This document shows, piece by piece, positions 26,001 to 40,581 of a DNA stretch of 64,000 nucleotides; position 1 is the stretch's first letter; each line of letters starts with the position of its first letter. Origin of the DNA: Echinometra lucunter (Eukaryota; Echinodermata; Echinoidea; Camarodonta; Echinometridae); NCBI GenBank assembly GCA_029962745.1, contig CM057155.1, positions 33,978,233-34,042,232 on the forward strand. The letters are read 5' to 3'. The position numbers were made by a program, and so were the translations under genes. Under the pieces are notes generated by a model. The model searched no databases and was not told the origin of the DNA. It was given only the letters and a program-made list of their open reading frames with translations.

Positions 26001-29000
26001 GATGCGAAACTCATGACCTGAGATGCAAAGTTCAGAACCCGGGATGCGAAATTCACGTCGCACATGACTTGTTGTCGAGCGTACTTCAGGGCCACCATAG
26101 AAATGACGTCAAACCATTCTCATCTCAGAGACAGAACAATCCATCTCCTGCAATGAGAATGAGATCTGTATTTTGCAAACAGGAAAGGTCACTGTGCCTC
26201 ACTGCAATAAACGTATCATACCTTGAAAGCAAAACTAATATTTTCAAATGCGAATATGATTATATGACCGTCGATGAGGTACAAGGTTTCTAATCTTACC
26301 AAGGGTATCTCAATCATTAAGCTTATCATACTTGAATTTGACTAGACATAGACAGCTCGTCATTGAACAAGGCTGGAGAAAAAATGTGAGTGGTCATAAA
26401 TCCATGCATGGAATTTTCTAAATGAGTTTGCTTTGAGTAGGAGAGGACATTTTCATGATGAGAATATTAGCCTAAACAGGAAACATGGTCCATGTTTGTT
26501 CACTGTGAGGAGTGACTGAAATCCGATGAGGGACAAAAGAATTCTGGTACTTGAATAGAGAGGTCCCTGGCTCCATAATTCAAGTTCCAGTCGCACTTGT
26601 GATGCGGTTTATGACCTCCCCAAGCTGTGCGTGTATATCATATGAACATGATACCGGTAGAGAAAAGGGGGGGGGGGGGGGGGGGTAGGTACATGTATGG
26701 ATGAGAACTTGGTTTCCATTTCCTATTCAGAGGGCCTTATGTAGCCTACATCATACATGTTATTACATTTGCATAGGACATGAAGCAAAATGTAACATGC
26801 AACATGCTGTCTAAGCAAAATGACATTTATCAACACTGGCCATTCTGGTTGTCTGAAAACAATACAATTGCAAAGGGAGAATGAATTGTATTTTCTATGG
26901 TTCCCAAAAGGCCCAAAGTAACAGGAATCTTTTTTTTTTTTTTTTAAAGATCTCTCTCAATGTTTTTATGCCAGATCTTGTGGTATAACATCTGGTAATT
27001 CCAACTTTTTAATAAAACAATGTAATTTACAAGCAATTCATTTTTATGACAGTTTTTCATGTAAATCTAACTGCACATGATGCACCATCTACAGAGCAAA
27101 GTTCTAAGATGAAAAGTCATTCTACAAGAAGTTCATGTAAGCAACCTACTCAAATCTTTATAAATTCTGCATACATACCACAGCCAACTTTTAAACTAAG
27201 TATGTTTAAATCAGAGTGACACTAAAAATCACTAAAATCATGACTTCCAAACCAGGGGAAAAAATACACGGGTGCTCGGGGCGAATTCGCCCCCGAAACA
27301 CCAAAAAGAGCCCCAGAAAACTAAAAAAGAGCCCCTGAAATTCCCAGATGGTTCAGTGTAAACTGTAATACAATATAGAAAATTTGGGAGGGTGGGCCCA
27401 AAAAGTAGCTCTGGAAAAAAAATGATTAATTTTTTCGCTGTTCCAAACTCTACTTGAACTTCAAGTCTTGAAGTCCATGAAAATCTCTGCTAGTGCTTCT
27501 CCCCTGTGATTGCGTATCTGGAAATTCTATTGTAATTGCAGAGTACTAAACTAAGAAAATTGTCAAACACATTGCAAGCACATGTTGTAGCTGAAGTCTT
27601 TTCCCATCAATTTGCACACTCATTCAAAACTAACCCCCTAAGTGTTTTTTGTTTGTCAGTGGTGTTTTAGCGTATTCATAGAATAATCAAACAATAGTTC
27701 AATGATTCCAATTGTAAAAGCAATGCATCATTCATTTAACTTTGCTTGATTTCAATCTTACCAAATGATGAATACCTCACTCTTGAGATATCAAGGAAAA
27801 AGTTGGAAATTATTATCTACAATCTATATATTAAAATGATTTAAAGTGAATTCTTTTTATGGGTAAAAACATTTTTCCTTGACCGCATCCCCCCTTGCTG
27901 TTGTGCGGAGACTGTGACATAATTCCACGGCACATGTCTTCCTTATTCCGCGTGCCACACCCACCCCATCATAGTCGTCGACGTAAATCTGATTAGGGAG
28001 ATTTGGGGGAACCATCAGGCCGAAGGAACGGCCGCTTTCCGTGGAGACCCCTTACTGCTGACAGCAACGACAGCTGTGCCCTCTGTCATGGTCCCTCCCC
28101 CAATTCTTGCAAAGGCGGCACCTATCAAGAGATCAACAACATCAATAGGACGAGTATCAACTTGCATTGCGACCCACACACAGATGATCCGCGTGACCCA
28201 TCTTACTGTAAACGACGCTCTGATTTCTTTGTTTACATGATCACGCATCAAAGCCAGCTAGGCCAGCGGCACGATCAGCCAGCAACATTGGCAAATCGTC
28301 TGCACAGAGGTAAGTACGATTTTAGGGCCTAACTAATAACTCCGATTGAGGTGAGTATGATTGCAATTACGATTAAATCTCGGGAATTTGAACACACTAT
28401 AAAAAGCATTGTAAAAAACTTTTTGCGAAAGAACTATAGGAGCAAGATACTCTCGAACTGCAGTTTCATTTTCATCGTTGTGAGGTACTGCACATGCAAC
28501 TTGAGTTTGACCACGGGTGTCGTTCAAGATAGCTCCCGGGCTACGGCCATGTCGGATTATGGTGTTCATACTGCCCGTGCTTAAGCTGGAGGAGGAGAGT
28601 GTGGATGAAACATGTAAAATGAATGGTCGATAGAATTTCATAAGCTTACTATTTGTGATCACCTCCAAAAAATTTCTTGACAAGCAAAAAAAAAAAAAGC
28701 AAACAAAAACAGAGGAATGCTGATTTTGGGGGTTCCATTTCCTTGAAAATTGTCTGACAGCTATAGAAGAAAAAATTGAATTGAAAAGGTTATCACTTCA
28801 ACAGGGGGGGGGGGGGGGGGGGGCCTCAATAAAAAAGGGGGGTAAAATGTATATTTTCCATCAAAAAGGGAAGGGGCACAGACCGAAAATGCCCCCCCCC
28901 CAAAAAAAAAAAAAAAAATCTGCCATTGAACTTAACTATTATTCCTAGTTATAAAAAATACTAAAAAGAACTTAATGTGATAACAGGAACACATGACAAC

Positions 29001-32000
29001 AATATTTCATGAGTTCATAGGCCTAACATTAAAAAGAAAAATTGATCAACAGCAATGCTATTTCAGGAAAAATCATATAAGTAGGGAAAGGTTATTAGAA
29101 AAAGAACCCTTAATTCAAATTATTCGCCCTAAAAATAAAAAAATTGCCAAATTTGTCAATAATATATCGCAAATATCACTAAAATGTATTTATTTCTTTA
29201 CCCCATCCCGTGGATTTTCCACGGGTCCTGCTATCATTTAATAAAACAGCCTCCCCCTCCCCCCCCCCCCCCAAAAAAAGAAGCACATTAATCAGCATTC
29301 ATCTATCATCTGTGTATTCAGCAGATCATATTAAGCCTAAGTTGTTCCAAAATTTTGTTCCTGATGGAACCTCAATTGCAAAGGAACATCGATGCACGGG
29401 ACCCAAACACACTAGCTGTAATACCGCCGGGTACAGCTGGTGCAATATATTTTCTTATTATTTCAATCACCAATATCTCAAAATTTACGAAAATGCATAC
29501 ATTTAAAAAAAATACAAACTCTTCACAATAAAAAAAGGTATTTCCTTCAGTTTTGTTCAGGAAAAAAACATGAATATTAACGAGGAGACAAAAGTCTGCA
29601 CATGTTACTTTCATTAAATGCATGTGACCTGATAACGACACTATTTCAATACCGGTATATATGCAGGAAACACATACATGTATAGTGTACATGTATGTCC
29701 TCATTTGTGTACATGTCATATAGAATTAATTGGAACATATTTAACCTACATGTACATGCCCAGCAAATGAACATTGTGATGTAGAATGCAGGTAAATTTG
29801 CATTGCACATCTTTCTTGAAAGAAAAGAGTGAATTTTCACTCCATCATCACTTGCCCGGGAGTGGCATAGGTAATCACTTGTGTCGGAGTGAATATCAAT
29901 TGAATACTAAGGAATTTCTATAAAAAAGAGAGATTTTCAATCCATTTTCACTCTACTTTCTTATGTGTATGTATGGGGAAAAAACGGTACAACCAAACAT
30001 TGTATTAACCCTCTCCCTTCTCATTTCCCTCTATATAGATCTTCTACTGATACTACATGTAGTTTCTGTTGTGAAAGATTTATTTTTGTAACATTTTTTG
30101 TCTTTCATCTTTATTTAAATGGTGGACAATAAAAAGCAAAGTTTTTTTTTTTTTAAATTGGACTAATGTCAAATGATAACAATACTTGCATCTGTTCAGA
30201 GAAAGTGATTTACAGTGTATGAATACGTGAAACTGCAGTAACTAGATCGAACTGTTGAAGGACTTGCACTCTTAAAACTTATCCAGAAAATACAGACTCA
30301 TTTCAACACAAATCAAAATAATCCCAGCTTCTATTTTCTCTCTTGATCATGACAAGACAAGATAATAACCAGGAATTTAGGATTAAGGTCTGGTTGTCAA
30401 ATCAAGGACTTGGCAGGAAAGAAGGTTTTAAGTGAGGTTAGAATTTTGGAGCCTCAAAGAGCTGACAACAATTGACCAGTCAACAACATGTGTCTATTGC
30501 TCTAGAACTGTGTTGGGATGCATCCATACTAGATTTTATGGTTCCTCAGTTGATCAATTTTACTTCAGCAAGTTTCATTATCTGTGGTGTAAGATCTCAT
30601 TCTCCTTTTCTTAGCAAATTGCAATATTCAAAACCTGTATGGACAGCAAATACCAGTATGAATAGCAAAATGCTATGTTTACTTGCTGCCTTTAATACTG
30701 CATGCGATAAAACCTAACTTGATCAGACTCTGTTGTCTTTATCAGCAAATTTCTCAGACCATTTCTCACACCATATTGACAGCAAAAATCTCCCCCCTAT
30801 GTGCTAGCATACTTCAGGCCTCTTCACAAAATTTACATACTATGTACAACTGTATGTTTATGCTTTAGGGCCTGTGTGCAAAAGCCCTCTACTGAAATTT
30901 TTTTTTCATTTGAGGGCCCAGAGTAAGAAAGGGGTATCCACATGGACTTGCCACTTGCTCACGTTGAGCTCTGCATACTGTGCAAAGTAACCCTTCACGT
31001 ATTTCACATCTGAGCGACAACGATAACGATAACCAGATTTTTAACTGTCCTTTTTAATCATGCAATAGGAGGCAATTGCAAAGTGTACCTGTGATAAAGG
31101 CTTGTTATGGGTCAAATGTGAACTAGGCTTTAATCTCGCACCATACACAGACTGACAGAATGATCAAGGATCAAGGAAGGTGAATACAAAGGACAAAATA
31201 TAACTTGGTATGGATGCACCCTAACTCCTTGGCTGGATAATATCACAATGTTAAGAGACAATGAAATTTCTCAGCCATTATAAATTGATTTGACTTTGAG
31301 CATCAGTGTTGCTGGCAGATGGTTGCAGGATTTTTTGTCTTGACATGAAAAAAAAAAAGTTTTTTTTTTAGAACTTTGATAGAGTAAAGACATTACTAAT
31401 GCATATGTACATGTACTTAGGTCTTGCTTTTGAGTATCACTACAAATACAGACAAAGGTACTGTTCTATGCAAAATGGAAAGGGTTAAGAACATTGCTCC
31501 TTTATCAAAATTTCAAAATGCATAAATCTGGCGAATACCATAACGGTTTGAAAGATCAGATTACTCATTCAAATCTCAACTTGGTATTCCATACAAGTCC
31601 ATACAATTTCAAAACCTGTATTTAAACAATCATGGAAAAATGATGTGAGAACATGTAAAAAGTAAAAGCTGCTGCTACTGCAGAACCATACATGTATATC
31701 ATCCCCATGTTAATCAATAACTGTCCAATAAATTTTAAATTTGCTCTCACAAAGATATAGAACAGTAATTACCCACAATGAAATGCCTGACTGACCACCA
31801 GGAAATTAAGAAGAAAATAACTAGGAGATCTTAGAAATTCAATGACTAATAATGGCACCCATCCTTCTGTATGAGCATTGATACATGCACACATTATTTA
31901 TTCATTTATTCTCCTCATAATCAATTTCAGTATTCATTTTTGTCTCCCAATTTTCATTTTTCATTAACCTCTGCACTTTGCTGGCACCATCACTGCAACA

Positions 32001-34430
32001 CAATAATTTGGGCCATGGTCTATTTTCCTTTCACAGATAATTAGGGCAGCCAAATAAAACAATGGCACAATATTGGTATTTTGAAACAGCAGTGTCTAGC
32101 CGGGCAAGCAAAAGGGAACAATAGTACCAGTACAATAGAGCTTTCATATTACATTAATTTTTCCTGCTTTTTATTAATACCTCTAGATTTCTTTCTTCCT
32201 AACAATTTCTTTCTTTTTTTAAATTCCCTTTTTTTTACCATGGAAGAAACCCATAATGCTGCACTTACATAATTTTTTTCTAATCCGTCAATTGTTATGA
32301 TTAAAAAGCACCAAGGGAAAATACTTAAATAATTGTCAAGGAGAAATATTCCTTAACATTTCAATGACAGATAATTTCATTAATATTGATTCATTACTCA
32401 AATCACCTCTATACCAGAAATTAAACAGAACAAACTTCAGATTTCCTGCATGCCCCACCCCCACTCTTCCTGTAACAAAAATATTGAACCACCCAACCCT
32501 TGCTTCTCCTCCTTAAATCCGATATTTCTTAAGGTGAATATTTATTGATTTTTAAAACTGATTTAATTTTCATTATTGCGGAGGTGAAGCTTAGACAGGA
32601 CAAGTATGTCATAAATTAACACTTGAAAACATTCAAAGATATGATTATTAGCAATTACAAACTGCTGAAATACAGTCCCGATATAGCACCTGAATAGCTC
32701 TCCGAAAGCCGCTCAGGTGTGTGACGTCAAAGGATGGATGATTATTGCACAAGCAGACGATGTACCATAACACCTCACACATTTTCAGAGCCTGTTTTGT
32801 CATCTTCTCTTCATTTATTTCTCTCACTTCACTAGTGTTAGTCTCAACGCTTAATCTATCACTTCACTCTAAACCCTGTGCATGGGTTTATTTGGATGAA
32901 AAATGAAGCGTTACAAGAATAAAGGAATAATTTGCTTTCAAACGGAAATAGATGCCATTGCATGTACAGCTGCATGTACCGCTGTGCGTTCGGCGTTGAA
33001 AGAGGGATAAATACCGTTCTTGCAATCATTCGGCCGGCTTTTCAATTTGAAAGTGTGGTTTCTTTGATTGTTCATTAACCCTCATCACATATATTACAAA
33101 CAAATGATTTCAGTAATCAGAATCTGTTTCATTTCCATTTTGGAATGGTGTGTAATATGGGCATGTTTGAGTACACTAAATTCTTTATAATTTGGCAAAT
33201 ATCTGCACTGCAGTTATGTTCATTCTTAATGGGACTTCGTCTGCTTAGACAGGATTGTTCTATTCATTGACGTCATTAAAACATCGTTATATTTCTGGCG
33301 AATCACTTCTATATATCACATGCTGGGAGGTAGTTTTATTTTTATTACTTTTTAATTACCTGATACGCAGTTGACCTAAAACTTATACGATTGCTATCTG
33401 CTAACTTGCCAGTTTCTAGTGATACATTATTTTCCATATCTGTGATTTTCTTTGAATGTGTACTTTAACTAATTTTCAAGGAAATCCTTCTTTACCCCCT
33501 GAAAGTAGAAATTCTGGTACATGTAATTTGCATGAAGCTCCTTTTCTGCTCTTTTTTTTTCTGGCAAGGCAATATTCTGACCATTTTTCCCCCTCTCCTC
33601 AACATTTTATGCCCCTTGTCTCTCAATTTACTTTCTAATCAAATCCCTCTCTTTTTCTTCTGACTTTTAGTAGCATGAGTTTATGTTATTCCATGGATAT
33701 TACCCGGTACAAGTATTTCTACCACTGGAGAGACAAGACCAAAACAAGGAAGGCTCCATTGTCAAATGACTCACTGGCAAGCTTGGCTGCATGCAGACAA
33801 TTGGCTCACAACCAGAGAATGCCTTGTCTATTACACAACTACAAACAAGAAGCTCAAAACTTCAAGACTGGAGTCTTTTGCCTGTTCTGTGTCACTTTGA
33901 ATGTCATTTTCTGAAGAAAAAAAATGAAAGAATGAAAGCTTGAGGTTTGGCAGCAATTTCTCTTTATCATTTCGATGACTTTCAGTCAAAACTGTCAACT
34001 CAGTCCTGTTTTGCTTTCAAGTAATAACAGGGATATACATGTAACATTATCATATCGTCTGTTCAGAGCCAGAAGGGCGTTGAATCATATCATCTTACAC
34101 AGACTCAACGCCCTTCTGGCTCCAAACAGACAGTATGTCTGCTAGTCTCCTTGCTAATACATATCATGAACAGTGAAGTTGCAACCATATAAATCTGTAT
34201 CAGGACAACTCCCCCGGGGACTGGGGGAGTTGGGGAAAGGTGTCCTCCGGGGAGAGTTGCCTTCAGGGGAGCTGTCCTCCAGGGCAGCTGTGCTCGAGGG
34301 AGAGTTGTCAGGTGGGAATCATATTGTATGGGGGGAAGGGGAGTTGTCCTAGAACCTAAAAATCCATATCACCTGTATCTGCAATCCATTCCTCTCCATC
34401 CCTCCCTCATACCCCCCCCCCCCCCAAAAA

Positions 34431-34462
<32 letters not shown>

Positions 34463-37400
34463 CTTTCCAATTTCAAAGGCAAAGTTGAGGTTGCACAGAA
34501 CTTAACCCACTGAGTATTGAATTCTCTATTTCCATAGATCTAATACAGGGGCCACTCGATTCCAGTAGTCAACAAGTAAACAGCCTGATTGACTTCTAAT
34601 TATAAAAGGTATGAGCCTTGATGGATATCTCAAAGTAAGAACAAAATTGACAAATCTACATTGTATCAAAGTAAGGATGGTAAGAGTCATAAGAATTTAT
34701 TTTTACTTGAGGAAAATCAAAATCCAAGTTAGTTTTTTTTTTTTTCAGAGTAGAGTAATAGTTGTTGATTCTGTGAGTCAGGAAGAAGTAATGAAAGTGG
34801 CAGACATGCATTATCTGATTTTTCTTACACATGTACCTCTCTCTCTCTCTCTCTCTCTCAATAGGTATTTGAACGTAAGTATTATGTAGGCTTACAAGTT
34901 TACATACAGTGTACTTTACTAAATGCATCCATTACCTTATACATCTAGTTTACTACATAATGAAAAATAAAATTTGTAGAGTCAGATAGTGTGAAGAAAT
35001 TTGGTTATTTTGACAAGTAGTCGAACAACAGTAATTAAATGTACACGTATTGTCACAAAATCCACATAATGCAAAAATCAAACAGATTAGTAGGGAAATA
35101 CCAAACAATAAACATTAGCAATTTGCAATATCACTGTTCAGTCACCTTAGAAGCCTTGGAGTGGACCCCAATTTCCTTTGACTGAACACAAGACCAGTAC
35201 AAATAGTACATGCAGCTGATACAAATTCAATATATTAATGAGGACTCGCCATCTAGCAGACAAGCAAAAGAGTATTGCTTCTACCCAACTGTCATAAGGC
35301 TGTGGTCATTTATCTAACTAATAACACTGACGGTCAAATGGCTGACCAACTTGGGATGGGCAGCGCTAAAACGCTAGCCAACCGTGTCCGCCAATTGCCA
35401 AATGGCCGAGTGAATTGAATAGTTGATTTGGGAGTCAGTCTCTGCTCTCTCTCCAAAAGAGGGAATAAGGAGGTGTACCCACTGCCCCAATATGCATGTG
35501 ATAGAACTCTTTATGTATAACAAAGCATTGGTGTGGTGCTTAACCCAATTATGACAGTGCATTAATGATATCAAAAGCAGTGAGCACTTGCGCAATATAT
35601 AAGTACTTCTGTAGGGAAAGGTTCCTCCACGCTGCTTGAAAGTCAAGGAATTTCTATGTGACCAGATGAATTTCTATGAATTTTGGGGCATGCCTTAATT
35701 TTGTTATTTTAGAATAATACAAATCATTTCAGAATAAGCTGAAAACGACTGCATACGTGCACTTTGATTTGTGATGCATTATGAAATGTAACGGTACAGT
35801 ATACTATCACAGGAGTTAAACACAGAAAGTCCTGGATTTACTTGTTAAAATCTTTATATTAGCAACACACACATCAAAAACCATTCTTCTTTTTTCTACA
35901 CACTGTATATGACTATTCTTGTACTACTGATATGCTTATTTACTTATACAGTGTGATGATACAATGTAGATTAAAAAATCAAACACTGATAAAATCAAAC
36001 AAGCAAAAACAAACAACCAAAAACCACTTATTGTTAATTCAAAATTTAAAACATAAAGCTGAATCATGCAGCACTTCATGAAAAAAGGAAGAAAATATCA
36101 TTTTCCTGGAGGTTTAGTGGCAGTGGAGAAGAGCCCCACTTGCTTGAGACAGAAGTTGATTGATCAGTACGCCTGGCTGGGCCAAGCCAGGCAGCCTGGC
36201 TTCTAGGCATGGCCAGTCTCTGCTCTAAGCAACTTGAACTGTCTGCTATTACAGTAAAAATAGCCCACACAGTTTTTGATAATATTCTCTAAATTCTGAC
36301 ATCAAGGGTGTGTGTTTCTGATGAAGTGCGAAAATGTGTGTAAACCTTTTAATGATTTTTTTGTCACATAAAATTTGACTGTTTGGTAGCAATACTATCC
36401 CACTGGTCAAAACATGAAGCCTATAAAATCTTATATTTTGGTTTTACTCATGAAAAAATGTGAATTTTTTTTTCATTGCAATTTATTAAAGATATAGCAT
36501 TACTCAGTGAATATGATCATTAAAGTGGTTCAAATAATGTAGACCTACATTTTTTTTAATAAGTGAGATTACTGTAGATTACTGTATTATCAAGGATAAT
36601 GACATTTGTAAAAAGAGGAAACAAAAAATCCTGTTTCAATTTTTCCCTACAAGGCTACATGTACTACACAACATCCATTTGGCAAACGCATACATGCACG
36701 TACTGCTACAAGATGCCAGCAGTGAACGTTATTCTAAAATAGATTTTCTATAATTTTCTCCATTTTTACATAATAGGTCACTCAGTATTTCATTTCCCTA
36801 GGCTCTGGTGCTGTCCACGTCACTTTGGATTGACATCTCGCAAATGCCAAAATAAATTGTAGAATGTTACAAACTAACAGGAGATACATGTCTTTCACTT
36901 CAAAAGGAGCATGATCACTGTCACATCTGCCCTCCCATGTTAAATATTACACGTACATGTACATTACACACGTACATGAAGAGCATGTAGGTGGTGTAGC
37001 CAAGGCAGTGAAATCCATAACACTCCAGTGGTCCTTTCACATACCACCAAACTCTCACGCTCTTCATGACCAATGCTACATGTACATGTAAGAATACATG
37101 TTGCTGGGGCTGGCAATTTTGGACCGATCGCTACAGAAAAGTTCCTTGCTGTCCATTACAGACCCCTGTATTGTTTTTATTGTAAAAAGGCATTCCTAGA
37201 AAGGGCCCATGAGAGACAAAAAATGACGACTTTTCATTACTTTAATTGACTTTAGGTTTATATGATAACATGAATGACAGTAATTTCATACCCAACAGCA
37301 GTAATCTAATTATGTTGATAATACTACAAATAATGAGTAAAGTGGGAACTCCAAATTCAATTACATGTAACTACTCAGCTACTACAGTATATATGTGGGA

Positions 37401-40400
37401 TAGACCTGCCCTACTATTGTTCTGCATGTGACAGCANNNNNNNNNNNNNNNNNNNNNNNNNNNNNNNNNNNNNNNNNNNNNNNNNNNNNNNNNNNNNNNN
37501 NNNNNNNNNNNNNNNNNNNNNNNNNNNNNNNNNNNNNNNNNNNNNNNNNNNNNNNNNNNNNNNNNNNNNNNNNNNNNNNNNNNNNNNNNNNNNNNNNNNN
37601 NNNNNNNNNNNNNNNNNNNNNNNNNNNNNNNNNNNNNNNNNNNNNNNNNNNNNNNNNNNNNNNNNNNNNNNNNNNNNNNNNNNNNNNNNNNNNNNNNNNN
37701 NNNNNNNNNNNNNNNNNNNNNNNNNNNNNNNNNNNNNNNNNNNNNNNNNNNNNNNNNNNNNNNNNNNNNNNNNNNNNNNNNNNNNNNNNNNNNNNNNNNN
37801 NNNNNNNNNNNNNNNNNNNNNNNNNNNNNNNNNNNNNNNNNNNNNNNNNNNNNNNNNNNNNNNNNNNNNNNNNNNNNNNNNNNNNNNNNNNNNNNNNNNN
37901 NNNNNNNNNNNNNNNNNNNNNNNNNNNNNNNNNNNNAAATAACTAGGAGATCTTAGAAATTCAATGACTAATAATGGCACCCATCCTTCTGTATGAGCAT
38001 TGATACATGCACACATTATTTATTCATTTATTCTCCTCATAATCAATTTCAGTATTCATTTTGTCTCCCAATTTCATTTTTCATTAACCTCTGCACTTTG
38101 CTGGCACCATCACTGCAACACAATAATTTGGGCCATGGTCTATTTTCCTTTCACAGATAATTAGGGCAGCCAATAAAACAATGGCACATATTTGGTATTT
38201 TGAAACAGCAGTGTCCTAGCCGGGCAAGGCAAAAGGGAACAAGTAGTACCAGTACAATAGAGCTTTCATATTACATTAATTTTCCTGCTTTTTATTAATA
38301 CCTCTAGATTTCTTCTTGCCTAACAATTTCTTTCTTTTTTTTAAATTCCCTTTTTTTTTACCATGGAAGAACGCCATAATGCTGCAACTTACATAATTTT
38401 TTTCTAAGTCCGTCAATTGTTATGATTAAAACGCGACCAAGGGAAAATACTTAAATAATGTCAAGGAGAAATATTCTTAACATTTCAATGACAGATAATT
38501 TCATTAATATTGATTCATTACTCAAATCACCTCTATACCAGAAATTAAACAGAACAAACCTTCAGATTCCTGCATGCCCCACCCCCACTCTTCCTGTAAC
38601 AAAAATATGAACCACCCAACCCTTGCTTCTCCTCCTTAAATCGATATTTCTTAAGGTGAATATTTATTGATTTTAAAACTGATTTTAATTTTCATTATTG
38701 CGGAGGTGAAGCTTAGACAGGACAAGTATGTCACTAAATTAACACTTGAAAACATTCAAAGATATGATTATTAGCAATACAAACTGCTGCAATACAGTCC
38801 CGATATAGCACCTGAATAGCTCTCGAAAGCCGCTCAGGTGTGTGACGTCAAGGATGGATGATTATTGCACAAGCAGACGATGTACCATAACACCCTCACA
38901 CATTTTCAGAGCCTGTTTATGTCATCTTCTCTTCATTTATTCTCTCACTTCACTAGTGTTAGTCTCAACGCTTAATCTATCACTTCACTCTAACCCTGTG
39001 CATGGGTTTATTTGGATGAAAAATGACAAAGCGTTACAAGAATAAAGGAATAATTTGCTTTCAAACGGAAATAGATGCCATTGCATGTACAGCTGCATGT
39101 ACAGCTGTGCGTTTCGGCGTTGAAAGAGGGATAAATACCGTTCTTGCAATCATTCGGCCGGCTTTTCAATTTGAAAGTGTGTTTCTTTGATTGGTTCATT
39201 AACCTCATCACATATATTTACAAACAAATGATTTCAGTAATCAGAATCTGTTTCATTTCCATTTTGGAATGGTGTGTAAGTAATGGGCATGTTGAGTACA
39301 CTAAATTCTTTATAATTTGGCAAATATCTGCAACTGCAGTTATGTTCATTCTTAATGGGACTTCGTCTGCTTAGACAGGATTGTTCTATTCATTGACGTC
39401 ATTTAAAACATCGTTATATTTCTGGCGAATCACTTCTATATATCACATGCTGGGAGGTAGTTTTATTTTATTACTTTTTAATTACCTGATACGCAGTTGA
39501 CCTAAAACTATACGATTGCTATCTGCTAACTTGCCAGTTTCTAGTGATACATTATTTTCCATATCTGTGATTTTCTTTGAATGTGTACTTTAACTAATTT
39601 TCAAGGAAATCCTCTTTACCCCCTGAAAGTAGAAATTCTGGTACATGTAATTTGCATGAAGCTCCTTTTCTGCTCTTTTTTTCTGGCAAGGCAATATTCT
39701 GACCATTTTTACCCCTCTCCTCAACATTTTATGCCCCTTGTCTCTCAATTTACTTTCTAATCAAATCCCTCTCTTTTTCTTCTGACTTTTAGTAGCATGA
39801 GTTATGTTATTCCATGGATATTACCCGGTACAAGTATTTCTACCACTGGAGAGACAAGACCAAAACAAGGAAGGCTCCATTGTCAAATGACTCACTGGCA
39901 AGCTTGGCTGCATGCAGACAATTGGCTCACAACCAGAGAATGCCTTGTCTATTACACAACTACAAACAAGAAGCTCAAAACTTCAAGACTGGAGTCTTTG
40001 CCTGTTCTGTGTCACTTTGAATGTCATTTTCTGAAGAAAAAAAAATGAAAGAATGAAAGCTTGAGGTTTGGCAGCAATTTCTCTTTATCATTTCGATGAC
40101 TTTCAGTCAAAACTGTCAACTCAGTCCTGTTTTGCTTCAAGTAATAACAGGGATATACATGTAACATTATCATATCGTCTGTTCAGAGCCAGAAGGGCGT
40201 TGAATCATATCATCTTACACAGACTCAACGCCCTTCTGGCTCCAAACAGACAGTATGTCTGCTAGTTCTCCTTGCTAATACATATCATGAACAGTGAAGT
40301 TGCAACCATATAAATCTGTATCAGGACAACTCCCCCGGGGACTGGGGGAGTTGGGGAAAGGTGTCCTCCGGGGAGAGTTGCCTTCAGGGGAGCTGTCCTC

Positions 40401-40549
40401 CAGGGCAGCTGTGCTCGAGGGAGAGTTGTCAGGTGGGAATCATATTGTATGGGGGGAAGGGGAGTTGTCCTAGAACCTAAAAATCCATATCACCTGTATC
40501 TGCAATCCATTCCTCTCCATCCCTCCCTCATACCCCCCCCCCCCAAAAA

Positions 40550-40581
<32 letters not shown>

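Larger units (their letters stand above)
31815..37436. repeat. Contig-end overlap, copy 1 (false duplication)
   Basis: This 5,622-bp segment is repeated at 37937-43568 (5,632 bp) in the same orientation and collinear throughout, differing mainly by single-base insertions and deletions. It ends exactly at the gap, and the second copy starts exactly after it. That is the signature of two overlapping contigs scaffolded without merging. It contains no SMURF exon. Confidence 0.93.

Noticed and set aside
25771..26048. CRISPR-like array
   Set aside because: Units are contiguous with no unique spacers, and the window is animal nuclear DNA.
25754..26293. 179-residue heptapeptide-repeat protein and opposite-strand partners
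   Set aside because: The 21-bp minisatellite inside a TIR element keeps every frame open; no splice sites or start context.
28333..28683. Possible polynucleotide phosphorylase exon, from the peptide [10 protein letters not shown]
   Set aside because: Only a six-residue match; neighbouring residues do not follow an RNase PH fold and no splice structure supports it.
37414..38016. ORFs of 200 and 172 residues
   Set aside because: They are translations of N bases across the assembly gap.
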